From UMGS755 sp045595795 (lineage in GTDB: Bacteria; Bacillota; Clostridia; UBA1381; UBA9506), in the NCBI GenBank assembly GCA_045595795.1, contig JAZOBC010000002.1, positions 1 through 42,844 of the forward strand: a stretch of DNA of 42,844 nucleotides, in the 5' to 3' direction. This document shows, in pieces, positions 1 to 6,999 of the stretch. Made by a program: the position numbers and the translations under genes. Position 1 is the stretch's first letter. The number at the start of each line of letters is the position of its first letter. The notes under the pieces were generated by a model. It searched no databases, was not told the DNA's origin, and worked only from the letters and a program-made list of their open reading frames with translations.

Positions 1-465
1 CACTGTATGGCAGTATCTGCAGCAACCAAGGATCCTTCCCGTGTAGGTGGTCTTTTGGAATCTGCACATGCAATGCTGGCAGGTCTTGATCCTGCAAACG
101 AAATCGGCTTTGCAATGGCAATGGGCAAGCTGTGGGGCGTACACTTAAACGACCAGAACGGCATTAAATATGACCAGGACAAGAGCTTTGGTGTAGAAAA
201 CCTGCGTGCAGCCTTTAACCAGATTAAGGTTCTGTTAGAAAACGGCTATGGCAACAATGGCGAATACATCGGCCTTGACGTTAAGGTTATGAGAACCCAG
301 AAGCAGGAGGGTAGCTACCAGCACCTGATCAACAGCTTGAAGATTGCAAAAGCATTGGAAGAGAAGGCAGCTAAGTTTGACTATGACTTCCAGGCAAAAT
401 GCGTTGCAGAACGCGACTATGAGAAGCTGGAAATGTACGTTATGGAATTACTGATGGGTCTATAA
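1..465 (+). CDS. Xylose-isomerase-like TIM-barrel sugar isomerase, C-terminal part
   Basis: The frame is open from the first base and ends at 465, so only the last 154 residues are here; the first ATG at position 7 is internal, not the start. The segment GVHLNDQNG followed by YDQDKSF matches the late metal-binding region of xylose-isomerase-type barrels (compare DANRGD...GWDTD in XylA). GLDVKVMRTQ matches the following FDAKxRR strand. The family interconverts aldoses and ketoses with divalent metal; the sugar cannot be told from this fragment. The gene is followed after 61 bp by a deacetylase on the same strand, so an operon for sugar or amino-sugar use is plausible. The fold is fairly sure, the substrate is not. 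Confidence 0.7.
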   Translation, partial: HCMAVSAATKDPSRVGGLLESAHAMLAGLDPANEIGFAMAMGKLWGVHLNDQNGIKYDQDKSFGVENLRAAFNQIKVLLENGYGNNGEYIGLDVKVMRTQKQEGSYQHLINSLKIAKALEEKAAKFDYDFQAKCVAERDYEKLEMYVMELLMGL

Positions 466-526
466 AAAAGTCCAGAGCGCAAAAAGGCACGAAGAAAGCA
501 TACACATTAAGGAAAGGTGATATATC

Positions 527-1243
527 ATGAATATTTTAGCAGTTGGTGCACATCCGGATGATATTGAAATTAACTGTGCCGGAACATTGGCAAAATATGC
601 ATCACAGGGTCATAAGGTGTTTATTTGCACGGCAACCAGCGGTAACATTGGTTCGGCAACCTTGCCTAAGAATGAAATCGGTGCTCTGCGTAAGAAAGAG
701 GCGGCTAAAAGTGCATCCCTTATCGGTGCAGAGTATATCTGTCTGGATTATGATGATGAGCTATTTTATGAGGACGTGGATGTTCGTATTAACTTTATTA
801 ATATGGTGCGTCATTGCAAACCGGACATTATTTTCACCCACAATCCGCATGACTATAACCCGGATCATATGTTAGCCAGCAAAATTATCAATGATATTCA
901 GGTTATGATTCCCATTGCTAAAATCAAAACAGAGGAGCCGCCTTGTGATAAGTTCCCCTCGGTTTATTATTTTGAGCCGGCTAAGGGTATGGGCTTTATC
1001 CCCACGGATTATGTTGACATTACGGAGCATTTTGAAACCAAACGCAAAATGCTTTTGTGTCACGAAAGTCAAAAGCAGTGGATGGCTGATAATTATGCAG
1101 GCTTCTCCGATGACGATACCTTTATTGAAGACATGAAGATTACGGCTTCATATCGTGGCATGCAGTGTGGTGTGAAATATGCAGAAGGCTTTATCCGCTG
1201 CAATGATGCGTATAGAGTAACCCCGACCAGATTATTACCGTAA
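527..1243 (+). CDS. PIG-L (LmbE-like) family deacetylase
   Basis: A 238-residue protein with the family signature AHPDDIE at residues 8-14 (H9 and D12 expected as zinc ligands) and the second motif HNPHDYNPDH at 105-114, where H114 should complete the metal site. PIG-L enzymes are zinc-dependent de-N-acetylases of N-acetylglucosamine-type sugars and conjugates (MshB, BshB and GlcNAc-PI deacetylase are examples). The start is well supported by AAGGAAAGGTGAT just upstream. No signal peptide is visible, so it is cytoplasmic. It follows the sugar isomerase fragment closely and is closed by a hairpin terminator at 1265. The substrate may be an N-acetylated sugar handled by this operon; that is inference. 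Confidence 0.85.
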   Translation: MNILAVGAHPDDIEINCAGTLAKYASQGHKVFICTATSGNIGSATLPKNEIGALRKKEAAKSASLIGAEYICLDYDDELFYEDVDVRINFINMVRHCKPDIIFTHNPHDYNPDHMLASKIINDIQVMIPIAKIKTEEPPCDKFPSVYYFEPAKGMGFIPTDYVDITEHFETKRKMLLCHESQKQWMADNYAGFSDDDTFIEDMKITASYRGMQCGVKYAEGFIRCNDAYRVTPTRLLP

Positions 1244-1264
1244 CATTTAAACCTATTACAAGAT

Positions 1265-1305
1265 GAGGGAGAGCGAAATGATTTCATTTTGCTCTCCCTC
1301 TTTTA
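1265..1305 (+). terminator. Rho-independent terminator after the PIG-L gene
   Basis: Two 17-nt arms (1265-1281 and 1284-1300) pair along their length with one G-U, followed by a T-rich tract (TTTTATT). It ends the forward operon and lies between convergent genes. The reverse-strand side lacks a T run, so it serves mainly the plus strand. Confidence 0.8.
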
Positions 1306-1311
1306 TTGGTT

Positions 1312-2064
1312 TTATACAAACAGAATTTGGCAACGGTCATTTGGCTTTAAGTATTGTTTGATTTTTTCTGTGTTTGTGATAATATAATCCAGTTTTTGAA
1401 TCGGCATTAAATTGTAGGGTGCAGACAGAAAAAACTTGCTTTCGTCACACAAAAACACAGTTTTTTTCGACTGGCTAAGGGCTGTTTTGCGCATCTGTGT
1501 TTCCGGCAGAGAAGGGTCAATTAACATGCCTTTTTCATTTATGCCGTGACAGGAGAAAAACATTGTGTCAATATTGAATTTTTGCAAAAAATCTTCGGCA
1601 AAACTTCCGAATTGCGCTAAGGAATTTTCAAAAATTTCACCGCCTGTGCAATACGTCTTAATGCCTTGTTTAACTAATAAACTTGCTAAAGGGATGCCGT
1701 TTGTGATGACGGTTATATTTTTTTTGTTATCTAAAAATTCTGCCATGTGCAACGTGGTGGTTGAGGCATCAATATAAATAATCTCGTTTTCGTTTACCAA
1801 GGTGGAAGCAAGCTTGCAAAGCTGACGTTTTTCTGCGCTGTTAATGGTTTGACGAAAATTAAGTGGAGCCACGATATGCTCTGTGCTGCTTTTTTTTGCA
1901 CCGCCATGGCTTCTGATGATGAGGTTCTGTTTCTGAAGCTGGGCAAGGTCTCGTCTAATGGTGGGCAGACTCACAAAAAGCCGTTTGCTCAGCTCTTGGG
2001 CTGAAACATATTTCTCTTCTTCCAGTATTTCTAAAATTTTATCATATCGTTCATCTTGTATCAT
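1312..2064 (-). CDS. DeoR/GlpR-family transcriptional regulator
   Basis: A cytoplasmic repressor-type protein of 250 residues. The N-terminal DeoR winged helix-turn-helix occupies about residues 5-56 (SAQELSKRLF, SLPTIRRDL, then RSHGGA). The C-terminal sensor domain resembles the ribose-5-phosphate-isomerase fold with IDASTTT and FSCHGI segments, which in this family bind a phosphorylated sugar. I place the start at 2064 (MIQDERYDKIL), the usual beginning of DeoR proteins, with AAAGG upstream. An in-frame ATG at 2115 would add 17 residues but has no ribosome site and would run across a candidate operator. It is divergent from a glycerol-3-phosphate-dehydrogenase-like gene, which suggests control of that module, possibly GlpR-like, with autoregulation. 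Confidence 0.85.
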   Translation of the reverse strand: MIQDERYDKILEILEEEKYVSAQELSKRLFVSLPTIRRDLAQLQKQNLIIRSHGGAKKSSTEHIVAPLNFRQTINSAEKRQLCKLASTLVNENEIIYIDASTTTLHMAEFLDNKKNITVITNGIPLASLLVKQGIKTYCTGGEIFENSLAQFGSFAEDFLQKFNIDTMFFSCHGINEKGMLIDPSLPETQMRKTALSQSKKTVFLCDESKFFLSAPYNLMPIQKLDYIITNTEKIKQYLKPNDRCQILFV

Positions 2065-2083
2065 AAATCCCACAACCTTTGAG

Positions 2084-2138
2084 CGTTTTTGATTGATTAT
2101 CAACTTTTTAGCCATTTGTTGACAATCGTTTTTGATTG
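2084..2138. promoter_or_regulatory. Candidate DeoR operators: two identical 12-mers
   Basis: CGTTTTTGATTG occurs at 2084-2095 and again at 2127-2138, same orientation, 43 bp apart (about four helical turns). The right copy is part of an inverted repeat (ACAATC at 2122-2127, GATTGT at 2134-2139) and lies between the -35 and -10 boxes of the forward promoter. The left copy is just upstream of the regulator's start codon. That arrangement suits repression of both divergent units by the DeoR protein. The repeats are seen; the regulator assignment is inference. Confidence 0.55.
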
Positions 2139-2147
2139 TTTTATTAT
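2119..2147 (+). promoter_or_regulatory. Sigma-A-type promoter for the redox module
   Basis: TTGACA (2119-2124), 17-bp spacer, TATTAT (2142-2147). The predicted transcript starts near 2154, leaving a leader of about 105 nt before the gene at 2260. The candidate operator at 2127-2138 lies inside the spacer. Confidence 0.75.
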
Positions 2148-2259
2148 ATACTATAGATTAAAAAATGTCAAGAGACCGGCGTGAAATATGGATTTGCTGA
2201 ATCAATATTACATAACAAATGTGCGTTGGGTCTTGGAATGTTAGAGGAGATAATGCAAA

Positions 2260-3699
2260 ATGTATGATGTGACCATTATTGGTGCAGGTGTTGTGGGAGC
2301 AGTCCTTGCCCGTACCCTTTCTGCCTATCACTTAAATATTTGTGTGCTGGAAAAAGAAAATGATGTGGCAATGGGTGCGACCAAGGCAAATTCTGCCATT
2401 GTTCATGCGGGCTTTGACGCAAAAGAGGGCAGCCTGAAAGCGAAGTTGAACGTTCAAGGCTCTGAGATGATGGAAAATCTCTGCCGTGAGCTTGGCGTGA
2501 AATATCAAAACAACGGTTCCCTCGTTATTGGTTTTAATGATGAGGACAGGCAAACCATTGGCGAACTGCTCGAGCGTGGTACAAAAAATGGCGTTCGCGA
2601 TCTTCGTGTGCTTGAGCAGGAAGAATTGCGTGTTTTAGAACCAAATATTTCTCCTAATGCAACTTGTGCTCTCTATGCACCAACGGGTGCTATTGTTTGT
2701 CCCTATGACCTGACCATTGCAGCAATGGGTAACGCTATGGATAATGGCGCAGAACTAAAACTGTGCTTTGAGGTAGAGAGCATTGAAAAAAATGATGCAG
2801 GCTATGTGATTCACTCACATGATGGTGTAGTTGAAACCAAGACAGTGATTAACTGTGCAGGTCTTTTTTCTGATGAAATTGCTAAAATGATTGGTGACGA
2901 AAGTGTTTCGATTCATCCCAGACGAGGCGAATATATATTGCTTGATCAGGAATGTGGTCAGCTTGTTTCCCATACCATTTTCCGCACGCCCTCCAAAATG
3001 GGTAAGGGCATTTTAATTTCGCCGACAGTTGATGGCAATTTATTGTTAGGCCCTACGGCAGTCGATATTACTGATAAAGAGGATAAGAGCACAACCCAAA
3101 GCGGTTTTGCTCATGTGATTAGGGAAGCAAAGGAAAATGTTGAAGGTATTCCGTTCAACAAAACAATTACATCCTTTTGCGGCTTGCGCGCTGTGGGAAA
3201 TACAGGAGATTTTATCATTACATCCCCTCAAAAGGGATTTATTCATGCTGCCGGCATTGAATCTCCCGGTCTTTCTGCTTCACCGGCAATTGCTGAGCAC
3301 ATCGTGAATATGCTGAGAGAGCAGGGTGTGTCGCTTTCGAACAAAGAGGATTTTAATCCTATCCGCAAGTCCATGCATGCTTTTCGTGAGGCGAGTATGG
3401 ATGAGAAAAACCGCATGATACGAAATAATCCTGCCTATGGCAGAATTGTCTGTCGCTGTGAAACGGTGACGGAAGGTGAGATTTTAGACGCTATCAGAAC
3501 CAATCCCAAGGCCCGTGATTTAGATGGCGTTAAGCGCAGAACCAGAGCGCAAATGGGTCGTTGTCAGGGAGGCTTTTGCGGCCCGTATATTGTAGAACTT
3601 TTGGCACGAGAGCAGGGGATTCCCTATGAATCGGTTACAAAATTTGGAGGGAAATCCGTGGTGAATGTTGGCAAAACAAAGGGGGCAGTAATAGAATGA
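2260..3699 (+). CDS. FAD-dependent oxidoreductase, GlpA/LhgO-like, with C-terminal BFD-like [2Fe-2S] domain
   Basis: A 479-residue flavoprotein of the DAO superfamily. IIGAGVVG at residues 6-13 is the FAD dinucleotide motif, and the core resembles glycerol-3-phosphate or 2-hydroxyacid dehydrogenases. The C-terminal ~85 residues form a BFD-like [2Fe-2S] domain with C398, C400, C435 and C440. Expected chemistry is oxidation of a C-OH substrate such as glycerol-3-phosphate, with electrons passed through the iron-sulfur cluster to the partner flavoprotein. The start has a strong GAGGAG site. It overlaps the next gene by 4 nt (ATGA), so the two are translationally coupled. The DeoR neighbour and gene order favour a GlpA-type role, but another hydroxyacid cannot be excluded. 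Confidence 0.8.
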   Translation: MYDVTIIGAGVVGAVLARTLSAYHLNICVLEKENDVAMGATKANSAIVHAGFDAKEGSLKAKLNVQGSEMMENLCRELGVKYQNNGSLVIGFNDEDRQTIGELLERGTKNGVRDLRVLEQEELRVLEPNISPNATCALYAPTGAIVCPYDLTIAAMGNAMDNGAELKLCFEVESIEKNDAGYVIHSHDGVVETKTVINCAGLFSDEIAKMIGDESVSIHPRRGEYILLDQECGQLVSHTIFRTPSKMGKGILISPTVDGNLLLGPTAVDITDKEDKSTTQSGFAHVIREAKENVEGIPFNKTITSFCGLRAVGNTGDFIITSPQKGFIHAAGIESPGLSASPAIAEHIVNMLREQGVSLSNKEDFNPIRKSMHAFREASMDEKNRMIRNNPAYGRIVCRCETVTEGEILDAIRTNPKARDLDGVKRRTRAQMGRCQGGFCGPYIVELLAREQGIPYESVTKFGGKSVVNVGKTKGAVIE

Positions 3700-4928
3700 C
3701 GGATTTAGTGATTATCGGTGGTGGACCCGCCGGCATGAGTGCAGCTGTTTCTGCTTATGAATGCGGCATTCGGGATATTCTCATTTTAGAACGCGATGAG
3801 CACTTAGGCGGTATTTTGCAGCAATGCATTCATAACGGCTTTGGCCTTCATAAGTTTGGTGAAGAATTAACAGGGCCGGAATATGCCTGGAAATATGAAA
3901 AAAAAGTTCAGGAGTTAGGGATTCCTGTTAAACTGAATACTATGGTGCTGGATGTAACAGACGATAAAGTGATTACGGCAACCAACTCCGAAGAGGGAAT
4001 TTTTCAAATCAAAGCTAAGGCAATCATTTTGGCAATGGGCTGTAGAGAACGGTCTAAAGGAGCACTAAATATCGCAGGCAGTCGTCCTGCCGGTATCTAT
4101 AGTGCCGGAACAGCGCAAAAGTTTGTGAACATGAAAGGCACCATGCCCGGAAAAAATGTGGTGATTTTGGGCAGTGGCGATATTGGTCTGATTATGGCAA
4201 GAAGAATGACCTTAGAGGGTGCCAAGGTTCATGCGGTTTGTGAGTTGATGCCTTACTCCGGAGGCTTGGCGCGGAACATTGAGCAGTGTCTTAACGATTT
4301 TGATATTCCGTTAATGCTGAGCCATACCGTTGTGGAAATCCACGGTCGTGAACGCTTAGAGGGCGTGACCATTGCAGCGGTTGACAGTGCGAGAAAGCCC
4401 ATTGACAGCACCAGGGAATATATTCCTTGTGATACTCTGTTATTATCGGTCGGTTTGATTCCTGAAAATGAGCTTTCTAAAAAAGCCAATGTAGATTTAA
4501 ACTGCATTACCGGTGGTGCAGTTGTCGACCAGGACAGACAAACCTCAGTAGCAGGTATTTTTGCATGTGGCAATGTTTTACATGTTCACGATTTGGTCGA
4601 TTTTGTATCCGAAGAGGCAGAAATTGCAGGACGCTCTGCAGCGGAATATATTTTGGGCAAAGAGCGGGAAAGCTGCTGTATACCCATTACAACGGATGGA
4701 AAAATCCGTTACACCGTGCCCCAACAGATTACAAAGGACAAAGACGTAACGGTTTATTTCCGGGTGGCAGATGTTTATAAAAATGCTGTGATTCGCGTAA
4801 CTGATGGCAATGAAACTGTCTTTACCAAGAAACGGCTGAGGGTTGCGCCGGGGGAAATGGAAAGTGTTACGCTGACGCCGGCTATGTTTAGCAAGGCAAA
4901 AGAGCTTGTATTTAGTCTGGAGGTATGA
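3696..4928 (+). CDS. NAD(P)/FAD-dependent oxidoreductase, partner subunit (GlpB/HcnB-like)
   Basis: A 410-residue two-dinucleotide-fold flavoprotein. VIIGGGPAG at residues 5-13 binds FAD. A second GxGxxG (ILGSGDIG) is the likely NAD(P)H site, as in pyridine-nucleotide disulfide oxidoreductases. Cysteines in QQCIHNGFG (C44) and AMGCRER are typical of this subfamily; the last ~80 residues look like a small beta-rich domain. It overlaps the preceding gene by 4 nt and lies 4 nt ahead of the small Cys-rich gene, so the three probably form one complex. Inferred role: accept electrons from the GlpA-like subunit and pass them to NAD or another carrier. The family is clear, the electron acceptor is not. 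Confidence 0.8.
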   Translation: MTDLVIIGGGPAGMSAAVSAYECGIRDILILERDEHLGGILQQCIHNGFGLHKFGEELTGPEYAWKYEKKVQELGIPVKLNTMVLDVTDDKVITATNSEEGIFQIKAKAIILAMGCRERSKGALNIAGSRPAGIYSAGTAQKFVNMKGTMPGKNVVILGSGDIGLIMARRMTLEGAKVHAVCELMPYSGGLARNIEQCLNDFDIPLMLSHTVVEIHGRERLEGVTIAAVDSARKPIDSTREYIPCDTLLLSVGLIPENELSKKANVDLNCITGGAVVDQDRQTSVAGIFACGNVLHVHDLVDFVSEEAEIAGRSAAEYILGKERESCCIPITTDGKIRYTVPQQITKDKDVTVYFRVADVYKNAVIRVTDGNETVFTKKRLRVAPGEMESVTLTPAMFSKAKELVFSLEV

Positions 4929-4932
4929 TAAA

Positions 4933-5277
4933 ATGGTCAGAGATTTAACCTGCATTGTGTGTCCCTTGGGCTGCAGTTTAAAGGTAGAACTGGAAAACGG
5001 AGTGGTGAAAGCCGTTAGTGGCAACACTTGCCCGAAAGGCAAGCAATATGCCGAAAATGAGTGTACCAATCCGCAACGAACCGTCACTTCCACGATGCGC
5101 TGCAGCGACGGTTCGATGGTTTCGGTTAAAACAGACAAAACCATTGCAAAAGAGAACATGATGGCATGCATGCGCCTTTTGAACCAAACAGTTGCAAAAC
5201 TGCCGGTGCGTGTGGGAGATGTCATACTGAAGGATGTATTTGGAGCCAGCATTGTGGCAACACAAAATAAGGCTTAA
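4933..5277 (+). CDS. DUF1667-type small iron-sulfur-motif protein
   Basis: A 114-residue protein beginning at 4933 (MVRDLTCIVC), preceded by GGAGG with 9-nt spacing; an upstream in-frame start would overlap the previous gene and lacks support. It carries C7-x2-C10-x3-C14 and C33 in a CPKG context. This closely resembles the N-terminal [4Fe-4S] motif of molybdopterin oxidoreductases, although no molybdenum domain follows. Proteins of this kind accompany GlpA/GlpB-like flavoproteins in many anaerobes. Inferred role: electron-transfer or assembly subunit of the flavoprotein complex. Identification as DUF1667 is from memory of the family and its context. Confidence 0.75.
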   Translation: MVRDLTCIVCPLGCSLKVELENGVVKAVSGNTCPKGKQYAENECTNPQRTVTSTMRCSDGSMVSVKTDKTIAKENMMACMRLLNQTVAKLPVRVGDVILKDVFGASIVATQNKA

Positions 5278-5309
5278 AATAACCGAGTGTGATAGGAAGG
5301 TGGATCAGT

Positions 5310-6023
5310 ATGGCAGATGCTATGATGACTTGTCTCATATTATTTTTACGAATGGTTCTGGCTGCTATCTGTGGCGGCGTTGTTGGCTATGAGCGAAAAA
5401 GTCGCGGCAAAGGAGCCGGCATTAGAACCCATTTAGTGGTTGCGGTTGGCTCTGCACTGATGATGATTATTTCTAAATATGGTTTTGCAGATTTTTCACA
5501 GATGTTGGTTGGCAATGTTGGTGAAATTAAACATGACCCTGCAAGGGTGGCGGCGCAAATTGTATCTGGCATCGGCTTTTTAGGCGCAGGTATGATTTAT
5601 ATTCATGGTAAGACGACCCATGGACTCACGACGGCTGCCGGCATTTGGGCAACGGCAGGCATTGGCATGGCTATCGGTTCGGGAATGTATTTTATGGGCG
5701 TATTGGCAACCCTCTTGTTGGTAGGCGCGCAGTTGCTTCTGCACACGAATCTTAAATTTCTCAGAATGCCCAAAGAAAATAAAATTACCGTTCTTTTTGA
5801 AGATAATGGTGAGGCCCTAGCTTATATACGTAGACAACTGGAGGAAAGAGATATTCAGATTGAATCTATGTCGTTAAGGAAGCTGGAAAATTCTTTAATC
5901 CGTTTAGAAGCTGATGTGCTGAGCCTGCAGGAAATGAATTCTCAGGATTTACTTTTGTTTATGCATAAAGCGGAGTATATTAAGGAAATCAGCTTGAATC
6001 GGGAAGCTATGGGAATGCGATAA
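5310..6023 (+). CDS. MgtC/SapB family membrane protein
   Basis: A 237-residue inner-membrane protein with about four to five N-terminal hydrophobic segments, the conserved GYERKSRGKGAGIRTH loop near residues 26-41, and RVAAQIVSGIGFLGAG near 78-93. Both are hallmarks of MgtC/SapB. A soluble C-terminal domain (about 155-237) looks ACT-like. Start at ATG 5310 is favoured by AGGAAGG upstream; a GTG at 5289 would add seven residues and contains that site. MgtC proteins are linked to magnesium limitation and to F-ATPase control; the function here is unknown. It follows the redox genes by 32 bp and may be cotranscribed. Confidence 0.88.
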   Translation: MADAMMTCLILFLRMVLAAICGGVVGYERKSRGKGAGIRTHLVVAVGSALMMIISKYGFADFSQMLVGNVGEIKHDPARVAAQIVSGIGFLGAGMIYIHGKTTHGLTTAAGIWATAGIGMAIGSGMYFMGVLATLLLVGAQLLLHTNLKFLRMPKENKITVLFEDNGEALAYIRRQLEERDIQIESMSLRKLENSLIRLEADVLSLQEMNSQDLLLFMHKAEYIKEISLNREAMGMR

Positions 6024-6040
6024 AAAGGAGATGCTATTTG

Positions 6041-6832
6041 ATGAACGATTTAAAAAATAAAAAATTGTTTCTTCTCGATATGGATGGAACGATTTATCTT
6101 GACAACCAGTTATTCGATGGAACAATCGAACTGCTAAGCTATGTCAAATCCATTGGCGGACGTTCTATTTTTCTCACTAATAATTCCTCTAAAAGCGTTA
6201 CAAAGTATATCGAAAAGCTAAGTTCTCTTGGCATTTCGTCCACTCCTGAGGATTTTTTAACATCAACAAATGCAACGGTTTTATATCTTAAGCAGAAGAA
6301 CTATCAAAAAATTTATGCTTTTGGTACAGCGTCTTTTAGGGAACAGCTGCAAGAGGCAGGTTTTCCTATTACCGATCAGCTGGCAGATGATATTGACTGT
6401 CTGTGCATGGGGTTTGATACGGAGCTTAGCTTTCAAAAATTAGAGGATGCCTGCATTTTATTGGGAAGAGGCGTAGACTATATTGCTACAAATCCTGATT
6501 GGGTGTGTCCAACCTGGTATGGCTATGTGCCGGATTGCGGTTCTGTCAGCGAAATGCTTTTTCGTGCCACAAACCGTCGTCCCACCTTTATCGGCAAGCC
6601 GGAACCCACCATGGCACTACTGGCTATGGAAAAAACAGGATTTTCCAAGGAAGAGACCATTCTGCTGGGTGACCGCCTTTACACTGACATTGCCTGTGGT
6701 GTAAATGCCGGCATCAGCACAGCGTTTATGCTCTCAGGTGAGGGAACACTAAAAGATTTAGAAACCAGCGATGTCCAGCCAACGTTCATTTATAAAAATA
6801 TTCAGGAATTATATAACGAGATTATCAAATAA
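6041..6832 (+). CDS. HAD-superfamily phosphatase, subclass IIA (NagD/AraL-like)
   Basis: A 263-residue cytoplasmic hydrolase. Motif I LLDMDGTIYL places the nucleophile at D13 and general acid at D15. LTNNSS is motif II, IGKPEP holds the motif III lysine, and LLGDRLYTDI is motif IV. The IIA cap sits between motifs II and III. Such enzymes remove phosphate from sugar phosphates, p-nitrophenyl phosphate or nucleotides; some Gram-positive members act on glycerol phosphate, which would suit the upstream GlpA-like genes. Start at ATG 6041 with AAGGAG ten bases upstream. It is the last gene of the forward run; no clear terminator follows. Confidence 0.88.
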   Translation: MNDLKNKKLFLLDMDGTIYLDNQLFDGTIELLSYVKSIGGRSIFLTNNSSKSVTKYIEKLSSLGISSTPEDFLTSTNATVLYLKQKNYQKIYAFGTASFREQLQEAGFPITDQLADDIDCLCMGFDTELSFQKLEDACILLGRGVDYIATNPDWVCPTWYGYVPDCGSVSEMLFRATNRRPTFIGKPEPTMALLAMEKTGFSKEETILLGDRLYTDIACGVNAGISTAFMLSGEGTLKDLETSDVQPTFIYKNIQELYNEIIK

Positions 6833-6865
6833 CAAATTTTCGTTATATATTTATAATTTTGTCAC

Positions 6866-6894
6866 TTGCGCTTAGTATGTTTTTATATTATAAT
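6866..6894 (+). promoter_or_regulatory. Promoter for the PHP-domain gene
   Basis: TTGCGC (6866-6871), 17-bp spacer, TATAAT (6889-6894). The -10 is perfect and the -35 weak. The leader to 7000 is about 100 nt and shows no recognisable riboswitch. Confidence 0.6.
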
Positions 6895-6999
6895 AAAGCC
6901 ATGTAAAAAAGAAAACTTATTCGGCAAACAAATTTCTAAAGGCTCGTTGCTGTTAAGTTGTGTATTTAATGTTTTGTTTTCTGACAAAAGGGAGGAAAA

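Noticed and set aside
2065..2115. N-terminal extension of the DeoR protein from ATG 2115
   Set aside because: No ribosome site, sequence atypical of the family, and the segment overlaps a candidate operator.
2156..2245. Regulatory RNA fold in the redox-module leader (CAAGAGACC with GGTCTTGG)
   Set aside because: Short, bulged and long-range pairing that could easily be chance in an AT-rich leader.
4578..5252. Long open frame on the minus strand opposite the redox genes
   Set aside because: It is antisense to two well-supported coding genes, has no ribosome site or recognisable domain, and its composition is that of a shadow frame.
6833..6999. Possible riboswitch or small gene in the leader of the PHP-domain gene
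   Set aside because: No stable structured domain, no start with ribosome site; only a promoter and an AT-rich leader are visible.
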